A DNA stretch of 54,869 nucleotides from an uncultured Lachnospiraceae bacterium (GTDB taxonomy: Bacteria > Bacillota > Clostridia > Lachnospirales > Lachnospiraceae): contig URRW01000016.1 of the NCBI GenBank assembly GCA_900550285.1, forward strand, positions 1-54,869. The letters run 5' to 3'. The notes under the pieces are model-generated. The model was given only the letters and a program-made list of their open reading frames with translations. It made no database searches and was not told the origin of the DNA. The translations under genes and the position numbers were made by a program. The stretch's first letter is position 1, and each line of letters begins with the position of its first letter. Below, piece after piece: positions 45,794 to 54,616 of the stretch.

Positions 45794-46600
45794 ATGCCGA
45801 TTTATTTTACAAACAGTCCCGTCCGGGAACCGTTTATTTTTGAATCCATCGGAACCGACTGGGTTCAGGAGGCGACCTCCCGCCCCGACGGGCATCCGCT
45901 CTATCATTACCTGCAGACCGTCAGTGGCTGCGGGCGCATTACCATTCAGGGAAAAAGCTTTTTTTTACATGAAAACGAGGGGGTTTTGATCGCTCCCTCC
46001 ATCCGTCATTCCTATTCCGCCCGCACGCCGCAATGGCTTACCTGCTTCGCCACCTTTACGGGGACGGTCGAGGGAAGCATCCCCCGGATCTTAAAAAACA
46101 GGCCGACCATCTTTATCGAAAAAGAGCAGGGCGCGCGCATCGGGGAAATGATCCGCCATGCCACGCACAAGTATGAAAATCCGCCCTTAAACACGCAGGA
46201 GCTTTCCCTCGACTGCTACCAGCTTCTTTTGCAGTTCGTTGACGGGCTTGCGGATAAGTCCCTTTTGGAAGACCCGCTGTATCTGCGTTATGTGGCTCCG
46301 ATAGTAGAACAGATCGAAACTCATTACAGCAGCCCCGTCACCGTCGATGAATTAAGCCGCACCGTCTATGTGACGCCCCAGTATCTTTCCCGGCTTTTCC
46401 GGCGTTTTTTAGGCTGCTCCGTGTACGAATACCTCACATCCTGCCGCATCAGCCGCGCAAAGGAGCTTCTGCTGACCTATCCGCGCCTTGAAATTCAGGA
46501 GATCGCCGGGCGCGTCGGCTTTTCGGACGCCAGCCATTTTATCGCCATGTTCAAAAAAGCAGCCGGCAGGACGCCGCTGGAATTCCGGCGGTTCCACTGA
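45794..46600 (+). CDS. AraC-family transcriptional regulator
   Basis: 268-residue regulator: N-terminal cupin sensor (about 1-140; LYHYLQTVSGCGRITIQGKS) and C-terminal double helix-turn-helix (about 165-265; VTVDELSRTVYVTPQYLSRLFRR, then IQEIAGRVGFSDASHFIAMFKK). Start chosen at ATG 45794, after AGGAG; the earlier ATG at 45734 would lie at or before the predicted transcription start. It probably activates lacZ in response to a sugar, and its own gene from the shared promoter (inference from layout). Confidence 0.92.
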   Translation: MPIYFTNSPVREPFIFESIGTDWVQEATSRPDGHPLYHYLQTVSGCGRITIQGKSFFLHENEGVLIAPSIRHSYSARTPQWLTCFATFTGTVEGSIPRILKNRPTIFIEKEQGARIGEMIRHATHKYENPPLNTQELSLDCYQLLLQFVDGLADKSLLEDPLYLRYVAPIVEQIETHYSSPVTVDELSRTVYVTPQYLSRLFRRFLGCSVYEYLTSCRISRAKELLLTYPRLEIQEIAGRVGFSDASHFIAMFKKAAGRTPLEFRRFH

Positions 46601-46625
46601 CCGCTTTGCCCTGCCTTTTCTTTGT

Positions 46626-47795
46626 TCAGACGCTTTCCGGGCGCAGGCGGTTTAATTTTTCCCGGTCAAGCTGGAACGGATAATTTTTCAGCTTCGCCGG
46701 ATTTCCCAGCAGGTCGTCCATCGCCTGCTCCCACAGTTCCTGCGAAAGCTTTGTCTCGCCAAGCAGCGCCCGCACATATTCCGAAAAGCTCTGCGCGCTG
46801 CCAAAGCCCAGAAGCGAAAGCACCCGCTGCGCCGCTTCCTGATCCCCGTAATTTTTTAAAAAGCCCGGCAAAAATATCGCCGCCGCCTTTCCATGGGGCG
46901 TGCCCAGCTCGCACGTCACGGTGTAGCTGAGCCCGTGCGGCAGGCTCGTTCCCGTATGGGAAATTGCGATCCCGCCCAGCGTGCAGGCGTGCATCAGCGC
47001 TTCCCGTTCCTCCTCGCCGATTTCATAGGAAAGCAGCCTGTCCTTCACCTGCGCCCAGATCCGCAGTCCCATCTCCGCAAAATCCCGGCTATACGCCGTG
47101 GCGTTCGTGTTCAGATAGCTTTCTACCAGATGCGCCAGCGTATCGACAGCCGTGTTCACACAGCCGCTGCGGGACGCCGTCTGGAGATATGCCGTATCCA
47201 CCAGCGCCAGCGCCGGAAAGATCCGGTGGCTGATGCCCTGCTTCGTATGCTTTCCCAGATGTGCCAGCGCATCCTGCGCGCCTGCCTGCGGAACCGCGGA
47301 AAGCACCACCTCCGGCAGTACGTTTCTTGTCAGGATCGCATAGGGCGTTACCTCCGAGCCTGTCCCGGCAGTCGTCGGAACCGCCGCTACCGGAAGCGCC
47401 GGGTAAACCGGTCCCTCCGGCGATGTTTCTGCCGCCTCATATAAAAGCCTTTCATCCCTGTCGGGATTGGCGATCATCAATGCAATCGCTTTTGCCGCGT
47501 CCATCGGGGATCCCCCGCCCACGCCGATCACAAAATCCGCCCTTTCTGAAATCCCGACCGCGCGGGCGCGCATTATCGTGTCAACCGACGGATTTTCCTC
47601 GATCTCGTCAAACACCGCATATGGGATTTTTTCCCGGATAAGCGCTGCCTCCACGTCCTGCAGAGAACCGTTTATCCGGGAGGAATGCCTGCCCGTAACG
47701 ATCAGCGCCCTGCTCCCCAGCGCCGCCAGCTCCTGACTGTGCCTGCGCACGCAGTCTTTTTCATTGTAAACCCTTGTCGGCATATAAAAATTCAT
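46626..47795 (-). CDS. Iron-containing alcohol dehydrogenase
   Basis: 389-residue group III alcohol dehydrogenase: NAD site GVGGGSPMDAAKA, iron ligands in HLVESYLN, HGLSYTVTCELGTPHGKAAAI. It interconverts aldehydes or ketones and alcohols in the cytoplasm; substrate unknown. Start ATG at 47795 is preceded by GGAGG and overlaps the HD gene stop by four bases (47792-47795), so both are co-translated. Converges with the AraC gene without a visible terminator. Confidence 0.93.
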   Translation of the reverse strand: MNFYMPTRVYNEKDCVRRHSQELAALGSRALIVTGRHSSRINGSLQDVEAALIREKIPYAVFDEIEENPSVDTIMRARAVGISERADFVIGVGGGSPMDAAKAIALMIANPDRDERLLYEAAETSPEGPVYPALPVAAVPTTAGTGSEVTPYAILTRNVLPEVVLSAVPQAGAQDALAHLGKHTKQGISHRIFPALALVDTAYLQTASRSGCVNTAVDTLAHLVESYLNTNATAYSRDFAEMGLRIWAQVKDRLLSYEIGEEEREALMHACTLGGIAISHTGTSLPHGLSYTVTCELGTPHGKAAAIFLPGFLKNYGDQEAAQRVLSLLGFGSAQSFSEYVRALLGETKLSQELWEQAMDDLLGNPAKLKNYPFQLDREKLNRLRPESV

Positions 47796-48565
47796 CCGTT
47801 TTTCCTCCAATTCCGCTCCATCTCATCCATATAGGCTTCCGCTTCCGCAAGGATCGTCTCTGCTCTGCGGCGCGTCTCCCCGTCCTCAATTTTCAGCTCC
47901 TCAAACCGCTTTTTGTAATAGGAATGTTCCCGCACGATCCGCAGGCTCTCCGGGAAATTCAGATCATACAAAAACCCGAAAAAGCTCACCCAGACGTCCA
48001 GCCCGCTTACCCGGTCTTCTTTTTTCACGCACCGGCGCGCCGTCAGGCTTTCATAAACCGCATCCGAAATCTTCTCCTGCCCCGCTTCCCCGGCAGAAAC
48101 CCCGGTTGTATCCTTCGGATCTTCCTCCGCAAACACCCGGAAAATATCGCACTTGTCCGCGTCCCGGATCATCCGGCACAGGAGAAGCGTTTCTTCATCC
48201 AGCCCGTCTTCGATCGCCAGGCGGTTGTGGTTGGCAACCGCCGTCAGCACCATCTGCCTGTCCTTTTCGGGCAGCCCGTCCAGAAATCCGCCGCTTCTAA
48301 GCACCTCGCAGCCCAACTGCGCGTGATCCACACTCAGATGATCCAGAAACGTATCGTAACGCTTTAGCTGCTCAAATCTGCCGATGTCGTGGTACACTGC
48401 GCACAAATGTGCCAGCCTGCGCATCCTCGCATCCAGCCCCAGACTGCCGGACAGCCGCTCCATGACCGCATCCACCGCCTGCGTGTGGACGATCTTTAAA
48501 TGAATTTTCGTATTGTCCGCATCATATCTGCCTGCGTAGGCAAGAAAGGCTTCCATTGCATCCAT
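47792..48565 (-). CDS. HD-domain phosphohydrolase
   Basis: 257-residue HD-superfamily protein: metal-binding H...HD...D set with VHTQAVDAVMER, YHDIGRFEQ, then LDHLSVDHAQLGCEVL and the later DADKCDIFRV. Likely a nucleotide phosphohydrolase or phosphodiesterase of unknown substrate. Coupled to the alcohol dehydrogenase. Ribosome site GGGAGG lies in the 3' end of cas3, whose reading frame overlaps this gene by 44 bp in another frame; this marks the border between the AT-rich cas block and the GC-rich resident DNA. Confidence 0.85.
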   Translation of the reverse strand: MDAMEAFLAYAGRYDADNTKIHLKIVHTQAVDAVMERLSGSLGLDARMRRLAHLCAVYHDIGRFEQLKRYDTFLDHLSVDHAQLGCEVLRSGGFLDGLPEKDRQMVLTAVANHNRLAIEDGLDEETLLLCRMIRDADKCDIFRVFAEEDPKDTTGVSAGEAGQEKISDAVYESLTARRCVKKEDRVSGLDVWVSFFGFLYDLNFPESLRIVREHSYYKKRFEELKIEDGETRRRAETILAEAEAYMDEMERNWRKNG

Positions 48566-50768
48566 CGTGGTTCCTCCCGTTTATGGCAATTTTCTCTTGT
48601 TTTAGCACACCTGCCATATACCCCAGAAAAGAGTCATACGGAAGCGTCCATTGGTAAACATCATCTGCAATTTGTCTTATTCCCCATTTATTTTTTTTAT
48701 TCTTATGAATTGAAACTGAATACTTCTGAATATCCCGCCAGCTTCCGTATCCAAGTTTGATCTGCTCCACCAAATTTTCATGAATCACAACTGTTATGCT
48801 GTCATTCTCAATCACGCAAAACTCCTTCTCAACTTTTGGGAAATCACAACTGCTTTCTGCCTCCTCTAACTCCTGTATCGCTCTTTTTAAAGAAACTCCT
48901 TTTTTTAACTCATCCTGAATGGCTGTTGTACTTAATTCCGGTGTAATCTCACATCCGGTCTCAAAATACTCTTCCAAAACTTCGGCACTTATTGATACAT
49001 CTCTATTTAATGTCATCATATTATCATCCTGCATCCGAAAGCTCCACATCTGAGCTTTCTCAAATGTCCCATTTCGATTTATCCGTCCTGCTGTCTGCAG
49101 CAGCGAAAGCAGAGAAGCCGTTTCACGAAATCCTGTGCGAAACGAAAAATTCACACCTGCTTCCACGCAAGATGTTGCTACCAAAATCCAATCTGTATCT
49201 TCTTGCTCCCTCAAACGCATTTCCACGGTTTGTATCGTTTTTTCCCGGTCTGCTGGCAGCAATGCCGTTGATAAATGCTCTACCTTCTCTTTTCCATATT
49301 TTTTGCATATATCATCAGCAATTACAGCAGCACTTTGTACTGTATTCATAATCAAAATCCTTGGCCCCGGCATATTCATTACCCACTCGGCCAACCCTTC
49401 TCGACTTTGAGCGGCAGGATTCCAGCAAAACTGAACTCTATTTTTTTCATATCCCACCAAAGCCTGGCGAAGATTTCCAGATACCATTTCTGAAATTTGT
49501 TTTGTTTCATTTCCAACTAATTCAGAAATTTCCCAAAACCGAACCAGAGACCCGGAAGCCAATATCCAGCTGCAGCTCCATTCCTCTTCCAGTATTTTCA
49601 TCCAATGCCATGCAAGCGGCATCAGCTTCAAAGGCAGTGCAGCATGAGCCTCATCCACAAAAATAACGCTTCCCGGCAGTTCATGAAGACGTCTCAACGT
49701 ACTTGCGCGATTAGAACTTAACGTTTCGAAAAATGCAACGGCTGTCGTAACAATGATCGGAGCTCTCCAAAGAGCATTCAGATATCTTGTATCCTTGCTC
49801 TGAAAGTCAGCTTTACAATGTAATTCTGCAACAACTTCTTCCGGATTCTCTCCCGGCAATACAAGTGCCTCTCTGTAAACCTTCACGGATTGCGAAATGA
49901 TATTCGTATATGGTAAAATCACAAAAATATGACGTGCACCAGTTTCCATCGCCCGCCGCAGTTGAAATGCCATCACCGCTGTAGTTTTTCCAGATCCCAC
50001 CGGTCCATCATGAAAAACGATTCCTTCTTTAGACTCAGAATTTTTACACGCTTCATACATCTCCATCCTAAGTTCATTACGTCTGCTTTTTTCTTTTCTT
50101 CGAAGAGTATTCACATAATCATCTAAAGACTCTAATCGAAGCTCTGGAAGCAGTTCGGGCACTTTTTCCTCTTTCAGCCTCTGCCCGTAAATACCTGCCG
50201 TATCAGAATGATCCGCATCTGTCAGACACGAAAAGACCATTCGTAAAAATACCGAAAAATCACCTTCGTAATATTCCTGAGCATGCACAAACCGCTCCGG
50301 AATCAAGCTTCGATGAAGCCTGAGCAGCCGCTCTAGCTCCGCATCCGTTACATCTCTGACCACCCGTTCTTTTGATCGGAAACATGCCTCCTCAGACCTA
50401 TTTTCTTCTTCCTCAATATTAGGAAGGCCTTGATGATGCGAATATATCAACACCAAAGAACCCATTGCATCATGTCCTGCCTGTTTCATGAATGCAGCAC
50501 CGGCATCCACATGATTGACCGGCAAATGATGCTTTTTTTCTCCTTGTTGATGCAATACCTTCTGGTTTTCCCCGTTTAGTTTTCCCAGATCATGATATTC
50601 TGCTGCAAACCTTACGATATTTTCAATTTGCCCTTCATCCCGCACACAATATTCAGCCATTTTCTTTGCGCTATGCAAAGCTTTTTCGATTGTTCCATTT
50701 ACATGATCCGCATAGCTTTGAGCTGGATACTCATTTTTTGCGCTGTGTGCCAGATAAGTTTCACTCAT
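48522..50768 (-). CDS. cas3: CRISPR-associated nuclease/helicase Cas3 (HD + DExH)
   Basis: 748-residue Cas3 with an N-terminal HD nuclease (H59 D60 in EYHDLGKL; VNHVDAG; later HH in YSHHQG), Walker A GPVGSGKTT at 255-263, DEAH box at 372-375, and motif VI TAGRINRNG. It degrades DNA bound by Cascade. The ATG overlaps the cas7 stop by four bases. The last 14 codons (after the HD gene's ATG, ending CLRRQI) run into the neighbouring HD gene, as if the original end was replaced at the junction. Being last in the operon is not the usual place for type I-C cas3. Confidence 0.93.
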   Translation of the reverse strand: MSETYLAHSAKNEYPAQSYADHVNGTIEKALHSAKKMAEYCVRDEGQIENIVRFAAEYHDLGKLNGENQKVLHQQGEKKHHLPVNHVDAGAAFMKQAGHDAMGSLVLIYSHHQGLPNIEEEENRSEEACFRSKERVVRDVTDAELERLLRLHRSLIPERFVHAQEYYEGDFSVFLRMVFSCLTDADHSDTAGIYGQRLKEEKVPELLPELRLESLDDYVNTLRRKEKSRRNELRMEMYEACKNSESKEGIVFHDGPVGSGKTTAVMAFQLRRAMETGARHIFVILPYTNIISQSVKVYREALVLPGENPEEVVAELHCKADFQSKDTRYLNALWRAPIIVTTAVAFFETLSSNRASTLRRLHELPGSVIFVDEAHAALPLKLMPLAWHWMKILEEEWSCSWILASGSLVRFWEISELVGNETKQISEMVSGNLRQALVGYEKNRVQFCWNPAAQSREGLAEWVMNMPGPRILIMNTVQSAAVIADDICKKYGKEKVEHLSTALLPADREKTIQTVEMRLREQEDTDWILVATSCVEAGVNFSFRTGFRETASLLSLLQTAGRINRNGTFEKAQMWSFRMQDDNMMTLNRDVSISAEVLEEYFETGCEITPELSTTAIQDELKKGVSLKRAIQELEEAESSCDFPKVEKEFCVIENDSITVVIHENLVEQIKLGYGSWRDIQKYSVSIHKNKKNKWGIRQIADDVYQWTLPYDSFLGYMAGVLKQEKIAINGRNHDGCNGSLSCLRRQI

Positions 50769-51655
50769 AGATTCACCAGATCTACAATACGATCTATCTT
50801 GCCAAGCAATTCTTCTGGAAGCCCAGTTTTATCCTGATAATCCCTCCAGTTTTGAGAGGGGTCAGAAGCATTTCCGATTCGTTCCGGTGTCAGAGCCTCC
50901 AACAGCATATAATCCGGACAGCTTCCCAACAAATGTTTGTGTTCAATATACCAGGCATGACGCAGACGGACATCCGGACGAATGGCTGATCGATTCATAT
51001 CATATGCATGAGGGATTAAAAGCTTCAGCAGCTCAATATCTTCTGCCGTGCATCCACTCTTATTGGCATAATTGGGATTTACAAAAAACGGCATACAGTA
51101 AACGCCATGTTCCACCACCCGAAATGCCAATGGGGCCATACCTGCATTTTTGCCTTCCTGAACCCCCGCTTTACTCGTATTTGTCTGCCTCACAATATCG
51201 ATAGGAGAAATCGATATTCCTACACCAAACTGAACAACTCCCGTCTTAATATAACCCTTATTTCCATTTTTCTCTAAAAAAGTATTTCCAAACACTCTGG
51301 CATCCCAGTATTTTTTCACAAATGGACTTTCTAAAAACTTCTCCTGTCCAAATTCTGTCAACTCCCCCCCTGAAGTCATTTCCTTCATAATCGCAGCACG
51401 ATCCCGTCCCCGATGTTCTAAGATCTGATAATGTTCTGCATTCGCTTTAAATTTTTCAGGAAGACTTTGAAAAAAGGGGGATGAAGAATCCTCCAACAAA
51501 TCTCTTAATTTCCGTTTAAATGATACCGGAGAAATCTCTCCCAGCCCGTTCGGCCTCTGACGCGGATCAGATTCCCGATCCGGATCCCCATTTGCATTAG
51601 AATTCACCACTTCAATTATTAATAAACCGGTTGCCCTCTTTAATTCGTTTGCCAT
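50765..51655 (-). CDS. cas7: Cas7 (Csd2-like), Cascade backbone
   Basis: 296-residue RAMP protein with the Cas7 opening IIEVVNSNANGDPDRESDPR and a conserved region around GVVQFGVGISISPIDI. Several copies coat the crRNA spacer in Cascade. The GDPD motif and length fit Cas7/Csd2 of type I-C, with some drift from typical members. Start ATG follows GAGGAGG; 21 bp after cas8. Confidence 0.9.
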   Translation of the reverse strand: MANELKRATGLLIIEVVNSNANGDPDRESDPRQRPNGLGEISPVSFKRKLRDLLEDSSSPFFQSLPEKFKANAEHYQILEHRGRDRAAIMKEMTSGGELTEFGQEKFLESPFVKKYWDARVFGNTFLEKNGNKGYIKTGVVQFGVGISISPIDIVRQTNTSKAGVQEGKNAGMAPLAFRVVEHGVYCMPFFVNPNYANKSGCTAEDIELLKLLIPHAYDMNRSAIRPDVRLRHAWYIEHKHLLGSCPDYMLLEALTPERIGNASDPSQNWRDYQDKTGLPEELLGKIDRIVDLVNL

Positions 51656-51676
51656 ACTGCTTTCCTCCTCATCTTT

Positions 51677-53809
51677 TTATAAATTACTTTCCTGAATATT
51701 CTCTGAATTTTCACTCTGATTTTCAATTCGTGTTTCTTCCGCTTCCTTTTGCTTTGGAAGCTCTGCTAAATATCCAATAAAATATTGTGCCTTTTCTTCT
51801 TCATTAAATCGAATCTGTCCGCTCCAAACCTCTTTCAACTGTGCGGCAATATTTCCGTATAAAGAAAGATATTCTCTCACACGCTCTCTTTCTTTTTCCG
51901 TTACTTTAACTCCTTTTAAGACACAAGTCTTTGCCCATGCAATATAGGGATTCATCCGATCCCCTAATATTCCCAATGCTTTATATGGCTGCTCCGCTCC
52001 CATAATATACATTCCGCTTCCTACTAATGTATTCGGAATATCATTATCCCGTACAACTCTGCAGTACATCTCATGCAATGCATCTGATACCTGCAGCAGC
52101 TGTCCAAACAAATATGGAAATTCCTGCATATACTTCTCCTTTCTGATTCCTAGCTGATATAAAAACAGTCCCATTAATGCCAATATTTTCTGCAGCTCCC
52201 GCAGCATTATAAAATCCGTTTTATCATACTGCTGTCTGGAAATTCCTGCTCTTCCCAAATACGGTGCCAGATTTGTTATATTTCTTACCAGTAAAAACAA
52301 ATCTCGTTGCACCATTCCCTTCTCTTCTTCAAAAAGCAACTGTATCCCATGATAACACGGAAATGGCTTAAACTTATCTGTAGATAGCTTTCCGTCCTGT
52401 CTCCAAATCTGATTCAATACCCCTGAAACTTCCAGTGGATACAAAGTCCATGGATTTCCGAATACAAATCTCGGAATATTTTTACATCCCGCTGCCCACT
52501 GCTCACTGCGCCGCTCTATATCTCCCGAAGATATATTGTAGGCATAGACAACCTTTGTTCTGGCTTTATCTAATTTTCGTAAAACAAAATATTGAATCCG
52601 TTCTGACACAGGATCTGTTCCCGGCTCCTTTGTCTTCTTTAGTTCTTCAACAAATACTTTTGCAGCTGCCTCAAATCCTCCTTTATTCCTCCGCCTCTTT
52701 TCCGCTGCATTTTCTTCCTCTTTTTTCACATTACCGGGGTGCTTGAAAAAACTAACAAAACTGAATTTATTTTGCCGCAAAGTTTCCGGATATGCAAACA
52801 ATACTTCATCCTTATCTATACTGATCCAGGTAATCTCTTTATGCTCCTCATCGCTCATCCACGCCAAAGCCGCCTGTAACTTAAAACGCATCTCTTTTGA
52901 TATTGGATATGTAGCATTTTCTACTCTTCCGTAACGGCTTTGACATGGCTGTCCGCGAAACATCGTCCTAAGAGATACTTCAAAACCCGCCGCCAATTTT
53001 ACAGTTGGCATCGGTTCTTCAAGAGGCATAAACATATTTCCAAATGCATCCACCTCCATTTTCCCGCTCTCATCCTTCGCCGCTTCATCTGCCTCCATCA
53101 GTTTTTTATTCAGCATATTGGTAAAGTTGGCTGCCGCAGTTGAACATCCGTCCTTGATCAACTGCCTGCAGTTCATTACAACAGACAATGTACCATAATC
53201 ATCTTCCGCATCTTTTTCTTTTTTCCCCAGATGGAATAAAATCTGTAGTAAAAATCGAATCTCTATTTTTTGCTCCAGCAATGCAAATACCTGCTCCTGC
53301 AGCGCACTGTGCAGATGATCTGCATCTGAAAAGGCATCCGTCTCCCCGATCAACTGCTGCAAAGAAGAAAAAGGAATTCCTGTTTTAAAAAACAGTTCTG
53401 ACATTTCTCGAGGAATTTCCTGCATACTGATCCGGTATTTATTTCTAAATTTCTTTCCCCAGTTATTCTCTCTGCAGAAACTTCTAATTTCTTCCACATT
53501 AAATTCTGCTGTTTTTCCATCCATCAACTCTGAAATCTTCTTTTTTTCCAATTCATCTGTCAGTCGATAAAGCGGTGCCAGATTTAATGCCGGAAATGTC
53601 CCCTGATTCGTTCCGTACTTTCTGATCTCGGATGCCTGTTCTGCTGTAAGACTTTTAATTTTATAAATCTGTCCATTTTCCAAAATAATCTGCACACAGG
53701 GAGCTTTTTTTGTAACTTTGGGAATCGGTTTATACTTAGGATGAGTATGCTCCGCAACAATATTGGCTTGCTCCATTGCCTTGGTTAGCTGATACAATTC
53801 ATTGATCAT
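51677..53809 (-). CDS. cas8c: Cas8c-like large subunit (divergent Csd1)
   Basis: 710-residue large subunit placed between cas5 and cas7. A central segment RYGRVENATYPISKEMRFKL with AALAWM resembles Csd1/Cas8c, and the C-terminal part (FPYLFGQLLQVSDALHEMY, NPYIAWAKT) resembles the helical tail that acts as the small subunit in I-C. The N-terminus differs from common Cas8c proteins. It should read the PAM (TTC in type I-C) and help open DNA. Glu/Asn-rich C-terminal tail. Overlaps cas5 by four bases. Confidence 0.8.
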   Translation of the reverse strand: MINELYQLTKAMEQANIVAEHTHPKYKPIPKVTKKAPCVQIILENGQIYKIKSLTAEQASEIRKYGTNQGTFPALNLAPLYRLTDELEKKKISELMDGKTAEFNVEEIRSFCRENNWGKKFRNKYRISMQEIPREMSELFFKTGIPFSSLQQLIGETDAFSDADHLHSALQEQVFALLEQKIEIRFLLQILFHLGKKEKDAEDDYGTLSVVMNCRQLIKDGCSTAAANFTNMLNKKLMEADEAAKDESGKMEVDAFGNMFMPLEEPMPTVKLAAGFEVSLRTMFRGQPCQSRYGRVENATYPISKEMRFKLQAALAWMSDEEHKEITWISIDKDEVLFAYPETLRQNKFSFVSFFKHPGNVKKEEENAAEKRRRNKGGFEAAAKVFVEELKKTKEPGTDPVSERIQYFVLRKLDKARTKVVYAYNISSGDIERRSEQWAAGCKNIPRFVFGNPWTLYPLEVSGVLNQIWRQDGKLSTDKFKPFPCYHGIQLLFEEEKGMVQRDLFLLVRNITNLAPYLGRAGISRQQYDKTDFIMLRELQKILALMGLFLYQLGIRKEKYMQEFPYLFGQLLQVSDALHEMYCRVVRDNDIPNTLVGSGMYIMGAEQPYKALGILGDRMNPYIAWAKTCVLKGVKVTEKERERVREYLSLYGNIAAQLKEVWSGQIRFNEEEKAQYFIGYLAELPKQKEAEETRIENQSENSENIQESNL

Positions 53810-54474
53810 TTATCATCCCCCTCCTGCGGAAATTCCAGACGTCCCTTATGAATTCTCAACGCCTGACTGTAAACTGCATCATAAGAAGAGCGATAACCAT
53901 ACGGAAAGACTTCCTTTAACATAGAGGGAATTATGATATCAGGAAGTTCTGTATACACTTCTGTCTCTGTTCGAAATGGTCCAAAATAAGAAGGTGTAAA
54001 TTCCTTCCAGCCTAACACAGGAATCGAAAATGCCTGTCCCCGCTTTAAACGACGGTTGAATATTTCTTGATAGGCATGCCCAGGCGATGTTGTTTTCCGA
54101 TCCCATTCCAATGCCCTTTGGGGAAGATTCCGCTTATGATGATTGATCTCCACATTTGCATAAAGCCTATAACAAACATCTATAAGTACCGTTGCATAAA
54201 GCTGATAATTGGTACCCTTTTGTATAGATTTGCTCGCTCTCAATGGTCCCCCGTAATTCGTCACATAAGAATAGTATTGAATCGGTGCACAAACCTCTAC
54301 TACAGTCGGGACAATTCTGATATCCGGCCCCCACAAAATCGATTCAAATATCCCTCTAATCGCAGACGGAGTGGGAACCGGATAACTAGTAGGTGAATCT
54401 CCTGAATCCGGGCGACTGAAAATCGCAGTCGGTCCCGCGATTTCCATTGCGATTTGATATACCTTTTTCTGCAT
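53806..54474 (-). CDS. cas5c: Cas5d/Cas5c, crRNA-processing and handle-binding subunit
   Basis: 222-residue Cas5 with AGPTAIFSRPDSGDSPTSYP and TPSAIRGIFESILWGPDIRI, close to Cas5d of type I-C, in which this protein, not Cas6, cuts pre-crRNA at the repeat hairpin and binds the 5' handle. Basic segment NHHKRNLPQRA could hold the catalytic Lys/His. First gene of the operon; ribosome site GGGAGG; leader of about 40 nt from the predicted promoter. No cas6 in view agrees with type I-C. Confidence 0.9.
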   Translation of the reverse strand: MQKKVYQIAMEIAGPTAIFSRPDSGDSPTSYPVPTPSAIRGIFESILWGPDIRIVPTVVEVCAPIQYYSYVTNYGGPLRASKSIQKGTNYQLYATVLIDVCYRLYANVEINHHKRNLPQRALEWDRKTTSPGHAYQEIFNRRLKRGQAFSIPVLGWKEFTPSYFGPFRTETEVYTELPDIIIPSMLKEVFPYGYRSSYDAVYSQALRIHKGRLEFPQEGDDK

Positions 54475-54502
54475 GGTTATAATTTCCTCCCTTCATAATT
54501 TC

Positions 54503-54523
54503 TTCATTAATTTATTTATTAAT
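54503..54523 (+). promoter_or_regulatory. Protospacer-like site with TTC PAM in the cas promoter
   Basis: TTC at 54503-54505 is followed by ATTAATTTATTTATTA, which equals the first 16 bases after the lone repeat (54652-54667) except at position 6. Type I-C uses a 5'-TTC PAM, and position 6 is normally unpaired in type I crRNA-target duplexes. A full-length protospacer would run to about 54540, across the -10. Confidence 0.65.
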
Positions 54524-54550
54524 ACTACTACTTTCCTATAAAAAGTACAA
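54522..54550 (-). promoter_or_regulatory. Predicted promoter of the cas operon
   Basis: Minus strand: -35 TTGTAC (54545-54550), 17-bp spacer, -10 TAGTAT (54522-54527). Predicted transcription start near 54515, about 40 nt before the cas5 ATG. It overlaps the protospacer-like sequence that starts at 54506. Confidence 0.6.
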
Positions 54551-54581
54551 GGATAATTTCGAGAAATATAAAACAAATATT

Positions 54582-54610
54582 TTTACATTTTCTTAAATGT
54601 ATGATAAATT
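54582..54610 (+). promoter_or_regulatory. Promoter of the repeat-spacer-like RNA
   Basis: -35 TTTACA (54582-54587), 17-bp spacer, -10 TAAATT (54605-54610). The start is predicted at G54617, the first base of the repeat-like hairpin. Divergent from the cas promoter. Confidence 0.6.
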
Positions 54611-54616
54611 TGTATA

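Noticed and set aside
54585..54600. ACATTT-TCTT-AAATGT as a second CRISPR repeat
   Set aside because: Only the stem ends resemble the repeat at 54617; the GTGGATTGAAAT end is missing. It also overlaps the -35 and spacer of the predicted promoter. At most a decayed repeat.
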